A stretch of DNA of 64,000 nucleotides from Anaeromicrobium sediminis (GCF_002270055.1 NZ_NIBG01000003.1:124001-188000), one strand, 5' to 3'. Positions 1 through 9,065 are shown, counted from the first letter of the stretch. Program-made: numbers and translations. Notes: generated by a model not told the origin, from the letters alone.

Positions 1-1
1 T

Positions 2-1486
2 GATAAAATTAAAGAGTTTTATGATGATTATATTGAAAAATTCTCTGAAAAAGGGAATTTAGAATATGACATGGGAAGAATGGCTTATAGTAAAGGTAGA
101 TTTGAAGAAGCATTAAACTATTTTACAAGGGCTACCCAAAAGGATAATGAAAATGAATATTACCATATTGCCATAGGTTATACCTATAGAGAGTTAGGAC
201 AGTTGGAAAAGGCCTCCCAACATGGGGAAAAAGCCATAAGGGTAAATCCTAATAGTTATGCTGGTTATACCCTATTAGGAGATGTGGAAATTACTAGACA
301 AGATTATGTGAAGGCTATAGAATTTTTTAATAAATCTATAAATATACAGCCTAATTTTGAAAGTGCCTATGAAGGAAAATTAGCAGCCCTTTATTTAAAC
401 AAAAGATATGAAAAGGTAATAGAATCTGGATTAAAATATGAAGAGATGTTTGAGAACAATTATGGTATCTCTTTGTATCTAGGAAATAGTTATTTTCAAC
501 TATTGAAGTATGATGAGGCCATAGATGAATACAAAAATATATATAGTATAGATCCTGAAAATAGTATGGTTTTAAGTTCAATAAGTATGAGTTATTTTTA
601 TTTAGATGACTTTAATAATGCTAGAAATTTTGCTAATAAGGCATTAAAAATAGATCCAATGGATCCTAACAGCTTGTTTGTAAAAGAGTATTTAGAGGAT
701 ATGGATAAACCTATAGTAAATTTAATAGATGAATTGTTTAAAGAAGAATATTTATATTATGGAGAATTAAAAGACTATAATAATGAAATAAAAGACTACT
801 TAGATAAAAAAAATTTAAGCAATGGGAATGTGGATAAATTATTAAATGAATTGAAAAAGGAAGACGATATTTTCACATATAGTATTTATGGCAAAAACTA
901 TGACTATGTGGAAAAGGAAGAAGAAGAAAGTGAAATTTTTACCTGGGCAGATAAGGATAAATATTATGTTAAAATAGATAATTTTTATTTAAATACGGAT
1001 GAACAATTTATAAAGTTCATAGACTCTATAGATAATCCAGAAAATAAAAAATTAATAATAGATCTACGTTATAATACGGGAGGTACTACTGAAAGTGCCA
1101 ATATCATATTAGATACATTATTACCAGAATGTATTGTGAGTAGTACTGTAGATAGAAATAATAAAAAATCCGAATACAAGTCAGATGCAGCTCAAACTAA
1201 ATTTGAAAAAATATATGTATTTGTAGATAAAGATACAGCTAGTGCAGCAGAATTATTAACATTGGGATTAAAAGACAAATTAGAAAATGTAACTATTATA
1301 GGTGAAAAGACATTCGGTAAGGGTGTAGGTCAAGTTGTGTATAACCATAAAAAGAAACATATATTATTAGCCATAGTAAATCACAAATGGTATGTGGGAG
1401 ATAAAAATGTATTAGGAGTAGGTATAGAACCAGATATAAAAGTATCAGGACCTACAAAGGAAGACTATTTTAAATATGTTAATTAA
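2..1486 (+). CDS. TPR-repeat protein with C-terminal S41 peptidase domain (5' end outside window)
   Basis: The reading frame is open from base 2, so the 5' end is missing; the ATG at 71 is internal. The first ~220 visible residues are tetratricopeptide repeats (alternating G/A-Y-A patterns such as KGRFEEALNYFTRA and GQLEKASQHGEKAI). The last ~190 are an S41 (C-terminal processing) peptidase: LRYNTGG near residue 355, the Ser of TASAAE near 413 and the Lys of TFGKG about 26 residues later, matching the Ser-Lys dyad of Prc/CtpA. No PDZ domain is visible. Family knowledge suggests an extracytoplasmic protease with a TPR docking module; the signal peptide would lie upstream of the window. It ends at a strong terminator. 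Confidence 0.85.
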   Translation, partial: DKIKEFYDDYIEKFSEKGNLEYDMGRMAYSKGRFEEALNYFTRATQKDNENEYYHIAIGYTYRELGQLEKASQHGEKAIRVNPNSYAGYTLLGDVEITRQDYVKAIEFFNKSINIQPNFESAYEGKLAALYLNKRYEKVIESGLKYEEMFENNYGISLYLGNSYFQLLKYDEAIDEYKNIYSIDPENSMVLSSISMSYFYLDDFNNARNFANKALKIDPMDPNSLFVKEYLEDMDKPIVNLIDELFKEEYLYYGELKDYNNEIKDYLDKKNLSNGNVDKLLNELKKEDDIFTYSIYGKNYDYVEKEEEESEIFTWADKDKYYVKIDNFYLNTDEQFIKFIDSIDNPENKKLIIDLRYNTGGTTESANIILDTLLPECIVSSTVDRNNKKSEYKSDAAQTKFEKIYVFVDKDTASAAELLTLGLKDKLENVTIIGEKTFGKGVGQVVYNHKKKHILLAIVNHKWYVGDKNVLGVGIEPDIKVSGPTKEDYFKYVN

Positions 1487-1489
1487 ATA

Positions 1490-1526
1490 AAAACTCTTCT
1501 GATTTTTAAATCAGAAGAGTTTTTTC
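1490..1526 (+). terminator. Rho-independent terminator of the S41 peptidase gene
   Basis: A perfect 16-bp inverted repeat (AAACTCTTCTGATTT and its complement) around a 3-nt loop is followed by a T run, right after the stop codon. Confidence 0.9.
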
Positions 1527-1654
1527 TTTAAATATTCAATTAAAGCTCATAAAATCCTCACATTTAATTCCTATAATATAGTTACAGGCAAGGCAAACAA
1601 AATGAAAATAACAAAATAAAATAAAAAGAAAATTATTAAAGAGGAGAGATTAGA
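1527..1654 (+). promoter_or_regulatory. Conserved promoter/5' leader block of the secreted helical-repeat family
   Basis: This ~125-bp block recurs almost unchanged at 2738-2858 and 8934-9065, always directly before a paralogous secreted protein. It contains a TATAAT at 1572-1577, the invariant string ATAGTTACAGGCAAG, and the strong ribosome-binding site AAAGAGGAGAG before ATG. No good -35 box is evident 17 nt upstream, so activator-dependent or alternative sigma control is possible (inference). Confidence 0.6.
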
Positions 1655-2617
1655 ATGAAAAAATTTATAGGAATAGCTTTAATAGGAACAATGTTACTTT
1701 CAACAGGAGCTTCATTTGCGGATAATACAGAAGCTATAAAGAAAGAGGGATTGAAAAAAAGACCAGGAATAGTAAAGGAATTCGATAAGGAAAAGGCTGT
1801 AGAGAGAATCGAAAAATTACAAGAAGAAGGAAAGATAACAGCAGAGCAAGCTAAAGAGATGATGGATAGAGTAGATGAAAGAGAATATCTTGGAGAAGAT
1901 TTCAGAGAATTATCTATGGAAGAAAAGATTGAGAGAGTTAAAGATCTAGTAGACGAAGGTAAGATAGATGAAGATAGATATGATGATATTGTAAAAAGAA
2001 TAGAGCAAATGGAAGAATTAAAAGGATTAAAAGATCTATCTAAGGAAGAAAGAGAAGAAAAAATTCAAGAGTTAATAGATGAAGGTAAATTAGATGAAGA
2101 CTTTGTAGAAAAATTAAAAGAACGTAAAGGTGGCCATAGAGGTCATGGTGGTAATGGAAAAAGACATGAAGAATTTGGAGAAGATTTCAGAAAATTATCT
2201 AAAGAAGAAAAAATAGAGAGAATTAAAGACTTAGTAGATGAAGGAAAAATAGATGCAGATAAATATGATGATATTGTAAAAAGAATAGAACAAATGGAAG
2301 AACTAAAAGGATTAAAAGATCTATCTGAAGAAGAAAGAAAAGAAAAAATTCAGGAACTAATAGACGAAGGTAAATTAGATGAAGACTTTGTAAAGAAATT
2401 CAAAGAAGGTAAAGGTGGCCATAGAGGTCATGAGAAAAGACCTGGAGCACTAGGAGAAGATTTCAGAGAGTTATCTAAAGAAGAGAAAATAGAAAAAATT
2501 AATGATTTAGTAGAAGAAGGTAAATTAGACCAAGAGAGAGCAGAAAAGATGATTCAAGCTATAGAAGAAGGAAAAACATTTGAAAAAGGACAAAGAGGAC
2601 AAAGAAGAGCTCAATAA
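1655..2617 (+). CDS. Secreted acidic helical-repeat protein (paralogue 1)
   Basis: 320 aa. A 22-residue signal peptide (MKK, hydrophobic core, cleavage after SFA) precedes a highly charged Glu/Lys/Asp-rich helical region. The mature part is built from imperfect ~25-30-residue units carrying LSxEEKIxxVxDLVDEGKI/L, separated by Gly/His-rich linkers (GGHRGHGG). It is the longest of three paralogues (others at 2859 and 9066) and differs by an extra internal repeat block. The EEGKITAEQAKEMM unit resembles the DUF2680-type helical repeat of clostridial secreted proteins, but that match is tentative. Function unknown; the acidic, His-containing linkers could bind metal ions (inference). It has its own conserved promoter block and terminator, so it forms a single-gene unit. 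Confidence 0.85.
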   Translation: MKKFIGIALIGTMLLSTGASFADNTEAIKKEGLKKRPGIVKEFDKEKAVERIEKLQEEGKITAEQAKEMMDRVDEREYLGEDFRELSMEEKIERVKDLVDEGKIDEDRYDDIVKRIEQMEELKGLKDLSKEEREEKIQELIDEGKLDEDFVEKLKERKGGHRGHGGNGKRHEEFGEDFRKLSKEEKIERIKDLVDEGKIDADKYDDIVKRIEQMEELKGLKDLSEEERKEKIQELIDEGKLDEDFVKKFKEGKGGHRGHEKRPGALGEDFRELSKEEKIEKINDLVEEGKLDQERAEKMIQAIEEGKTFEKGQRGQRRAQ

Positions 2618-2635
2618 TAAAATAATTACTTATAT

Positions 2636-2664
2636 TAAAAAATCCCCATTGGGGATTTTTTAGT
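2636..2664 (+). terminator. Terminator of helical-repeat paralogue 1
   Basis: AAAAATCCCC, a 3-nt loop and GGGGATTTTTT form a symmetric stem followed by TAG and a T-rich run. The same hairpin type follows all three paralogues and the gene-less scar near 8 kb. Confidence 0.85.
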
Positions 2665-2858
2665 TTTTAATAATAATTATAGTAAAATTGGAAAACAGAT
2701 TTCATAGGGAAAATGTTTAAATAAAAGAAAAATTTTCTTTAAATGTTCAATTAAACCACACAAAATCCTCATATTTAATTTCTATAATATAGTTACAGGC
2801 AAGGAAAAGAAAATAAAAACTAAAATAAAAATAAAATTATTAAAGAGGAGAGATTAAA

Positions 2859-3554
2859 ATGAAAAAATTAATAGGATTAGCTTTAATAGGAACAATGTTA
2901 CTTTCAACAGGAGCTGCATTTGCAGATAGTACAGAAGCCATAAAGAAAGAAGGATTCAAAAAAAGACCAGGAATAGTAAAGGAATTCGATAAGGAAAAGG
3001 CCATAGAGAGAATCGAAAAATTACAAGAAGAAGGAAAGATAACAGCAGAAGAAGCTAAAGAGATGATGGATAGAGTAGATGAAAAACAATATTTTGGAGA
3101 AGATTTTAGACAGCTATCTATGGAAGAAAAGATTGAGAAAGTTAAAGACCTAGTAGACGAAGGAAAGATAGATGAAGATAGATATGATGATATTGTAAAA
3201 GAAATAGAACAAAGGGAAGTATTAAAAGGATTAAAAGATCTATCTAAAGAAGAAAGAGAAGAAAAAATTCAAGAGTTAATAGATGAAGGCAAATTAGATG
3301 AAGACTTTGTAAAGAGATTTAAAGAAGATCCAAGAAATCATGAAGGTCGAGGAGACCATGGAGAAAATGAAGGTCCTGGAAAAAGACCTGGAGCATTAGG
3401 AGAAGATTTCAAAGATTTATCTAAAGAAGAGAAAATAGAAAGAATAAATGATCTAGTAGACGAAGGTAAGTTAGAAGAAGAAAAAGCAGAAAAGATGATC
3501 AAAGCTATAGAAGATGGAAAAATGTTGGAAAGAGGACCAAGAAGAGATAAATAA
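2859..3554 (+). CDS. Secreted acidic helical-repeat protein (paralogue 2)
   Basis: 231 aa. The signal peptide is nearly identical to paralogue 1 (cleavage after AFA). The first ~150 residues match closely, then a Gly/His/Glu linker (HEGRGDHGENEGPGKRPG) leads to the conserved final helical unit ending ERGPRRDK. One repeat block fewer than paralogue 1 suggests loss or gain by recombination between repeats. It sits in tandem with paralogue 1, with a duplicated promoter block and terminator, and is not in an operon with it. Function unknown; secreted or cell-surface. Confidence 0.85.
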   Translation: MKKLIGLALIGTMLLSTGAAFADSTEAIKKEGFKKRPGIVKEFDKEKAIERIEKLQEEGKITAEEAKEMMDRVDEKQYFGEDFRQLSMEEKIEKVKDLVDEGKIDEDRYDDIVKEIEQREVLKGLKDLSKEEREEKIQELIDEGKLDEDFVKRFKEDPRNHEGRGDHGENEGPGKRPGALGEDFKDLSKEEKIERINDLVDEGKLEEEKAEKMIKAIEDGKMLERGPRRDK

Positions 3555-3572
3555 TAAAATAATTACTTAAAC

Positions 3573-3599
3573 TAAAAAATCCCAAATGGGGATTTTTTA
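3573..3599 (+). terminator. Terminator of helical-repeat paralogue 2
   Basis: AAAAAATCCC, loop AAAT and GGGGATTTTTT, placed 20 nt after the stop codon. Confidence 0.8.
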
Positions 3600-3763
3600 G
3601 TTTTGAATAATATTTATAATAAAACTGGAGAACCAGGTCCTAAAAGAAGACCTATTAAGAACCAAATAACTATTTGGATAGACCACAATATGAAGAAGGC
3701 TATAGTATAAGGAAGTATATTGGCTATGAGAGTTACCATTTATTGCAATTTTTTTTATTATCC

Positions 3764-3922
3764 TTAAATCTTTTTCTCGATTTTTTCAAATTTCTCTCCA
3801 ATATTCCTTAATTCATTTACTATTTCTTCTATTGCATCTTCCATTTTTTTCATTCTTTCATTTTCTAATTTTTCTTTTTCTTTTATGCGATCTATTCCAT
3901 AAGAATCATTAGAATTTTTCAT
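3764..3922 (-). CDS. Small charged coiled-coil protein (52 aa)
   Basis: This minus-strand frame encodes 52 residues beginning MKNSNDSYGIDRIKEKEKLE and ending EKFEKIEKKI. It is a single Glu/Lys-rich amphipathic helix with heptad-like Ile/Leu/Met spacing and no membrane segment. A ribosome-binding site (AGAAGGGGG) lies a normal distance before the ATG, which supports expression. It follows the MalY/PatB-type gene on the same strand (40 nt downstream of its stop) and may share its transcript. Not recognised; probably a small structural or partner protein. Confidence 0.6.
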   Translation of the reverse strand: MKNSNDSYGIDRIKEKEKLENERMKKMEDAIEEIVNELRNIGEKFEKIEKKI

Positions 3923-3965
3923 AATATATCCCCCTTCTAGTACTTTTTTAAATTAACAAATTACT

Positions 3966-5153
3966 TTAATAATTGCCATGTTCAATAGCCGACTTTAATC
4001 TAATTAAAGCTGTCTTTAATGTTTCCCTTGGACAAGCAATGTTAATTCTTATAAAACCCGCACCTTCTCTACCAAACCAATGTCCAAAATCAAAAGCTAA
4101 TTTTGCTTCATGAATAATAAACTTCTGTAATTTTTTTGCATCCATATCTAATTTTCTAATGTCTAACCACACTAAATAAGTTCCCTCAGGTTCAATTATG
4201 TCAATAATGGGCGCATTATCCTTTAAATAACTCTTTAAGAATTTTAAGTTACCTTCTAAATAAGCTAAAAATTGTTCAAACCATTCTTCGCCCTTAGTAT
4301 AGACGGATTGGAATGCTACTGAAGAAAAGGCATTATTCTGATTAATATAATATTTGTCTACAAAGTTTTTATATTTTTCCGAAATATCTTTGTTAGAAAT
4401 CACAACAGCAGCAGTAGATAAACTAGATATATTGAAAGTTTTACCAGGTGATAAACATGTCATAGTGATATTTGCAATTTCTTCTGAAATGGACGCCATA
4501 GGAGTATATTTATAATTTTTATATACTATATCGCAATGAATCTCATCAGATATTATTAATACGCCATGTTTTACACAAATATCTCCCATTTTTTTTAGCT
4601 CGTCTCTTGTCCATACTCTTCCAACAGGATTATGTGGGTTTGCTATGATGATTACTTTCGTTTTGGGATCCTTAGCCTTTTCCTCAAGATCTTCAAAATC
4701 AATTTCATATTTTCCATCCACTAATCTTAAAGAGTTTTTTATAGGAACTCTTTTATGAGATTTAATAATTTTTGAAAATGGATAATAAACTGGTGTCTGT
4801 ATAATGATTTGGTCATTAACTTCTGTCAATAAATCTATGAGAATAGATAGGGCTGATAAAATACTAGGTGCATAGAATAAATCATTCTGATTAAATCTCC
4901 AATTATGTCGTTTTTCAAACCAATTTATAATGGCCTTATGGTGAGAAGCAGGTTTATACTCATATCCAAATATTCCATGTTCTGCTCTTTTAACTAAATC
5001 AGATATTAATGAATCGGATACTTTAAAATCCATATCAGCAACCCATAGAGGTAATAGATCATCACTTCCAAAATAGGTTTTCAATTTTTCCTTACTCCAT
5101 TTTTCAGTTGGAACAACACGTCTGTCAATTACTGAATTAAAATCATATTTCAT
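3966..5153 (-). CDS. MalY/PatB-type PLP-dependent C-S lyase (cystathionine beta-lyase-like)
   Basis: 395 aa from the ATG of MKYDFNSVIDRR, chosen because GGAAAGGAG lies 7 nt upstream; an upstream in-frame ATG lacks a site. It is a fold-type I aminotransferase: the LLPLWVADMDF N-terminus typical of the PatB/MalY subfamily, NPHNPVGRVWTRDEL, SDEIHCDIV, and the PLP-binding lysine in SPGKTFNISSL. Family members cleave C-S bonds of cystathionine or cysteine conjugates, releasing a thiol or sulfide, pyruvate and ammonia in the cytoplasm. It lies 50 nt downstream of a chemoreceptor on the same strand, so cotranscription is possible but functionally unexplained. Confidence 0.85.
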   Translation of the reverse strand: MKYDFNSVIDRRVVPTEKWSKEKLKTYFGSDDLLPLWVADMDFKVSDSLISDLVKRAEHGIFGYEYKPASHHKAIINWFEKRHNWRFNQNDLFYAPSILSALSILIDLLTEVNDQIIIQTPVYYPFSKIIKSHKRVPIKNSLRLVDGKYEIDFEDLEEKAKDPKTKVIIIANPHNPVGRVWTRDELKKMGDICVKHGVLIISDEIHCDIVYKNYKYTPMASISEEIANITMTCLSPGKTFNISSLSTAAVVISNKDISEKYKNFVDKYYINQNNAFSSVAFQSVYTKGEEWFEQFLAYLEGNLKFLKSYLKDNAPIIDIIEPEGTYLVWLDIRKLDMDAKKLQKFIIHEAKLAFDFGHWFGREGAGFIRINIACPRETLKTALIRLKSAIEHGNY

Positions 5154-5203
5154 AACAAAACTCCTTTCCATCAATTGATATACTAATGAATTAATATCTA
5201 AAT

Positions 5204-6484
5204 CTAATTTGCTGAACAACTACATTCCCATTTATTTGTTTTATCTGTTAAGCTGGATGCAAATTTTTCTAGCTCGTCTATACTTGACCCAATTTCTTGA
5301 TAGATGCTTACTTGATTCTCTATTACTCCATTTATTTTATATATTGAATTATCATTTTTCTGAGTATTTCCTAATATTTCATTCATTAAATTTGTCATAT
5401 CCTCAGCAATTACTGATTGTTCCCTAGATGAATTGGATATTGATTTAATTTCTTCTGTTATTTTTACTATACGGTCTAATATATTTTCAAATTGTTCATC
5501 TATATTATTTATTTTTTCAACGCTGGTCTCTACTAGTTGTTGCTCTTTTGTTATGGCTAAATCAGCATAATTAGCTTTTTCTTGAATTTCTTTTATCAAT
5601 GAACTAATTGTATCTGCAGATTCTTTGCTTTCTTCCGATAACCTTCTAACTTCTTCTGCTACTACAGCAAACCCTTTTCCATATTGTCCTGCTCTTGCAG
5701 ATTCAATAGTTGCATTTAGTGCAAGTAAATTGGTCTGTTCTGAAATATTAGTTATTATTGAAACTATCTTGCCAATATGAACAGACGATTTTTTAAGCTC
5801 TTTTATAGAATCATAAACTTCTTTAGTAGATTGTTTTACTTCATTATTTACTTCTACAATTTCATTTATATTTTCTACTCCAATATTTACTGCAGTTAGA
5901 ATGCCCTTACTACTTTCAGAAGCAACATCTAATTTTTGTGAGATAAATACTATGTTATTTATCATTTCTTTAATTTCTATTGTAGCTTTTTCTACATTTC
6001 TAGCATTATTATGGAAACAAAGTGATACTTCACTTAGTTCATTAGAGATATCTTCAATTCCTTGAGTAGCCTGGGTAGTAGCTACAGACACTTGATTAGT
6101 TGATATTGCTAAAGTATGAATTTGATTCTTTATTTTTAATATTAATTCTTCTATTCCATTAAGAAATAAATTAATGGAGTTTGATAATTCTCCTACTTCA
6201 TTGTTAGTTGTAATATTAATTCTTTTAGTTAAATCTCCCTTTAAAGTATCTTTTAGTAGGTTATTTACTTTATTTATTGGATTAGCTATAGATTTTAATA
6301 TACCTAACAGCATAACCATACTTATTAAAGTCATTAATATTGTTGAACTTAATAGCACATTAGGATTAAAAATATTGTTTCCTTCCATTTGTGTTAACAT
6401 ACAGAGGCCCTGTAAAATCAAAGATGAAAATATTATTATAAATAAAAATAATATTCTATTCTTTATTTTTATTAAATGATGCAT
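5204..6484 (-). CDS. Methyl-accepting chemotaxis protein without an extracellular sensor domain
   Basis: 426 aa, preceded by AAGGAGGAG 5 nt before ATG. Two membrane segments (about residues 8-29 and 43-65) flank an outside loop of only about 13 residues. A HAMP domain ([15 protein letters not shown]...) and a long coiled-coil signalling domain follow; its hairpin tip [38 protein letters not shown] is the CheA/CheW-binding signature. With no ligand-binding domain, input must come from the membrane, the HAMP region or partner receptors. It is the first gene of the minus-strand pair. Confidence 0.92.
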   Translation of the reverse strand: MHHLIKIKNRILFLFIIIFSSLILQGLCMLTQMEGNNIFNPNVLLSSTILMTLISMVMLLGILKSIANPINKVNNLLKDTLKGDLTKRINITTNNEVGELSNSINLFLNGIEELILKIKNQIHTLAISTNQVSVATTQATQGIEDISNELSEVSLCFHNNARNVEKATIEIKEMINNIVFISQKLDVASESSKGILTAVNIGVENINEIVEVNNEVKQSTKEVYDSIKELKKSSVHIGKIVSIITNISEQTNLLALNATIESARAGQYGKGFAVVAEEVRRLSEESKESADTISSLIKEIQEKANYADLAITKEQQLVETSVEKINNIDEQFENILDRIVKITEEIKSISNSSREQSVIAEDMTNLMNEILGNTQKNDNSIYKINGVIENQVSIYQEIGSSIDELEKFASSLTDKTNKWECSCSAN

Positions 6485-6921
6485 CTCAACTCCTCCTTAC
6501 GGTATCGTTTTTTCATTTTTTACACTATACTCAACTCTCCGGCCTATCATATTAGCTACTACTATCTTTGCACCTTTAATATTTTTTAGTTGTTTGACAA
6601 GTTTGATTGATTATGTGTTTATTATATTTCATATAAGAATTATTGGAAGTACTTACTTTAAAGTTACTAGTTACCAAATGGCCACAGTAAACTTATGTAA
6701 ATATTAAAAACAGAAGGTTTTATGATGAGTAAAAAAGAAAAAAACAGGTACTTTTAAGTAATTAGTTACTTAAAAGTACCTACTTTTCTTTTTTGTTATA
6801 TAAATCTATAATGAATCTATTAGCAAACAGTTAAAATAAGTGCTTATAATTAAATTAATAATTGATGTGCCTATTCTATTAATATTAACCTTAGATATAA
6901 TACTAACTTTGGAGGTGCATT
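6485..6921. other. Intergenic region between divergent genes, with a perfect palindrome
   Basis: This 437-bp gap separates the chemoreceptor (leftward) from the EamA gene (rightward). It holds the 15-bp palindrome described separately, plus a related weaker copy of the same motif near 6650-6672. No convincing ORF of useful size is seen; an 11-codon ATG frame runs into the palindrome. Confidence 0.5.
6747..6780. terminator. Perfect 15-bp inverted repeat, terminator-like on both strands
   Basis: GGTACTTTTAAGTAA at 6747-6761 and its exact complement at 6766-6780, with a 4-nt loop, are flanked by AAAAAGAAAAAAAC on the left and TACTTTTCTTTTTT on the right. It could act as a bidirectional terminator or an operator. 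No gene obviously ends here. Confidence 0.5.
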
Positions 6922-7775
6922 ATGGAAGATAGATCAAAAGGAATAATTCTCATTCTATTGTCTTCACTTTTTTTGCATTAATGGCTGCTACGGTTAAGTC
7001 ATTAGCTAATATACCAGTTGTAGAAAAAATTTTTTTTAGGAATCTTTTAGGTATATTTATTGCAAGCTATATGCTTTTAAAAAAGAAACAATCTATTTTA
7101 GGAAATAATAAAAGATTTCTTATTCTACGAAGTGGCTTAGGATTAATGGGGATAGCTTGTTATTTCTACGCTTTATCTAAGATACCCCTTGCTGATGCAG
7201 TTATTTTAAACAAGATATCTCCTTTCTTTGTTGTTGTTATTTCTGCTATATTTTTAGGGGAGAAGATAAGAAAGGTTCAATCAATTGCTTTGATGTTATC
7301 CATATTAGGTGCAGGATTTGTCATAAAACCAGAGTTTAATATTTCTATGTTACCATCAATTATTGCTTTATTGTCAGCATTTTTCGCAGGCAGTGCTTAC
7401 ACTATTATTAGACATCTAAGACATACTGATTTACCAGAAACTATAATTTTATATGTTTCTTTCATCTCTACTGTAAGTATGCTACCATTTTTAGTACTTG
7501 GTCAATTTACTATACCTATAAGTACAGAAATATTAGGCTTGTTAGGTCTTTCAATATTTGCTACATCTGCACAGTTTTTAATGACCCATGCCTATAGATA
7601 TGCTCCCGCTGGAGAATTGGCTATATATAGCTATTCAAATATAATATTTTCTACAATAATAGGTTTCATAATTCGGTCAGAAATTCCGGATGTATTAAGC
7701 ATTGTAGGTGGAGGGTTAATATTTATAGGGGGCTTTATAAATTATTATTCAAATAAGAGAAATGAGTCCCAATGA
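6922..7775 (+). pseudogene. EamA/DMT-family transporter, frameshifted at a T7 homopolymer
   Basis: TTGGAGGTG precedes the ATG at 6922, whose frame gives MEDRSKGIILILLSSLF and then meets a stop. The rest of the protein (AATVKSLANIPVVEKIFFRN onward, 264 aa) is in another frame from about 6970. One extra T in the run at 6968-6974 would restore an SLFFALMAATVKSL-type join and give an ordinary ~285-residue transporter. The remaining sequence has nine or ten hydrophobic segments and two EamA repeats. Family members export metabolites or drugs. Either a true inactivating slippage, a phase-variable homopolymer, or a sequencing error. Confidence 0.85.
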
Positions 7776-7953
7776 GAAAACTATTTTTATCCTAGATTAT
7801 ATTTCTAACGAAGCTCTTCGGAGGCGTATGCATAGGGGGCTAAATAAAGGTGAAGCTATGAATGCTTTGGCCAGAGCAATTAAATTTATTAAAACATATT
7901 ACCCACTTGGATGGGAACATATAAATCTTTCTAAATACAAAAAAAGCTACTAA
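7762..7953 (+). pseudogene. Tn3-family transposase remnant (internally deleted)
   Basis: A 63-residue frame contains TIFILDYISNEALRRRMHRGLNKGEAMNALARAI, which matches a conserved block in the C-terminal half of Tn3-family transposases. It jumps straight to YYPLGWEHINLSKY, which resembles the extreme C-terminus of those proteins. The ~70 residues normally between these blocks and the whole N-terminal ~900 residues are absent. Its 5' end overlaps the end of the EamA gene in another frame. It is clearly non-functional; no terminal inverted repeats were recognised nearby. Confidence 0.75.
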
Positions 7954-7969
7954 AATTAGTAGCTTTTTT
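7941..7969 (+). terminator. Terminator after the transposase remnant
   Basis: AAAAAGCTACTA, loop AAAT and TAGTAGCTTTTTT. The same hairpin recurs at 8906-8933. Confidence 0.85.
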
Positions 7970-8085
7970 CTTTAAATGTCCAATTAAACTAGAAAATCCC
8001 TAATGGGGATTTTTTTGTTTTTAATAATATATATAATAAAACTGGAGAACCAGGTCCTAGAGGAAGATCTATTAAGAACCAAAGT
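7970..8085 (+). repeat. Gene-less scar of a fourth helical-repeat-protein unit
   Basis: The segment begins with the start of the family promoter block (CTTTAAATGTCCAATTAAA) and jumps directly into the family terminator (AAAATCCCTAATGGGGATTTTTTT). It then continues with the tail seen after paralogue 2, including AACTGGAGAACCAGGTCCTA and ATTAAGAACCAAA (compare 3600-3670). Promoter core and coding region are missing. Best explained by deletion of a whole gene between short homologous sequences. Confidence 0.7.
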
Positions 8086-8215
8086 ATATGGGATAAAATG
8101 TATTAAATAATATCACATATACTTAAAATATAAATTTATATAAAGGAAATAAAGTATAGATTGGCGAAATGTGTTTGAAATAGAGTAGGAAAAAAATAAT
8201 TGAGAGGTGTTACTT

Positions 8216-8665
8216 ATGACAAATGAGGAATTTGAAAAATTTTTAGATAAATCATATGAAGAATTAGAAAATAAACAACAGAATTTATTTAATAATTACA
8301 ACATAGGAACATATGAAAGTTATTGGTTTAATCAAAATTCTATGACTTTGCAGTTTAAGAACAATGGAAAAGTAGAACTAGAATTTAGAATCGTGTGCAT
8401 TGGAACATGGGCCCACGAAAAGGATACTTGGATGTGGGGTTGGGCAAATGATAGCTTTACTAGTGATATAAGGCAAGATTCTGAAGAACTAAAAAAATTA
8501 AAAGAATTTACTGGATATGACGCATTTGAAATGGAAGCCTTTGAGTGTGATGAAAATACAGCCTATGAAATAACTGCCATAAGCGTAAATCATTTAAATG
8601 CCTTAGGCATGTATAAGATACCAGGAGAAAAAAGTCATTTATTTTTAGCATTAATGGAAAGATAA
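8216..8665 (+). CDS. DUF6882-like cytoplasmic protein
   Basis: 149 aa from the ATG after GAGAGGTG; an upstream in-frame GTG at 8207 overlaps that site and is less likely. The sequence features TWMWGWANDSF in the centre, WAHEKDTW before it, and a C-terminal LNALGMYKIPGEKSHLFLAL. This W-rich core resembles proteins annotated DUF6882, whose function is unknown. It has no signal peptide or membrane segment. It stands alone between the transposase scar and a small membrane protein. Confidence 0.65.
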   Translation: MTNEEFEKFLDKSYEELENKQQNLFNNYNIGTYESYWFNQNSMTLQFKNNGKVELEFRIVCIGTWAHEKDTWMWGWANDSFTSDIRQDSEELKKLKEFTGYDAFEMEAFECDENTAYEITAISVNHLNALGMYKIPGEKSHLFLALMER

Positions 8666-8707
8666 TCATGAAAAAAGCACTCACATTTTAAGGAAGTATT
8701 TATAAAG

Positions 8708-8896
8708 TTGTTTATAAAACAATTTCTAATATGTTCTTTATTAATGGTAATCTTGATTATATTAACTGAAATGGGCATAAAAGAAGGCGCAGGTATAAGA
8801 GGATTAAGTGGTTACTTTTATATGGCAATAGGTTTAGCTTTTGGTAATAGCTTAGTTTTTGCACAAAAAGAGTATGAGAGAAATAAAGAAAAATGA
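8708..8896 (+). CDS. Small two-segment membrane protein
   Basis: 62 aa from a TTG start with AAGGAAG about 10 nt upstream. Residues 4-21 (FLICSLLMVILIILTEMG region) and about 33-50 (GYFYMAIGLAFGNSLVFA) are hydrophobic and the C-terminus is charged (QKEYERNKEK). No family recognised. It is immediately followed by a terminator, so it is the last gene of a unit that may include the DUF6882-like gene 43 nt upstream. Confidence 0.6.
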   Translation: MFIKQFLICSLLMVILIILTEMGIKEGAGIRGLSGYFYMAIGLAFGNSLVFAQKEYERNKEK

Positions 8897-8905
8897 ATAT
8901 ATAAT

Positions 8906-8933
8906 AAAAGCTACTAAAATTAGTAGCTTTTTT
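8906..8933 (+). terminator. Terminator after the small membrane protein
   Basis: AAAAGCTACTA, loop AAAT and TAGTAGCTTTTTT. It adjoins the third copy of the helical-repeat promoter block. Confidence 0.85.
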
Positions 8934-9065
8934 CTTTAAATGTTCAATTAAAGCACATAAAATCCTCACATTTAATTACTATAATATAGTTACAGGCAAG
9001 GGAAACAAAACAAAAATAAAATAAAAATAAAATAAAAAGAAAATTATTAAAGAGGAGAGATAAAA
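8934..9065 (+). promoter_or_regulatory. Third copy of the helical-repeat promoter/leader block
   Basis: Matches 1527-1654 through TATAATATAGTTACAGGCAAG and AAAGAGGAGAG before the ATG at 9066. Confidence 0.6.

Noticed and set aside
351-581. Minus-strand 76-codon frame inside the TPR gene
   Set aside because: Antisense shadow without ribosome-binding site; codon pattern is that of the plus-strand gene.
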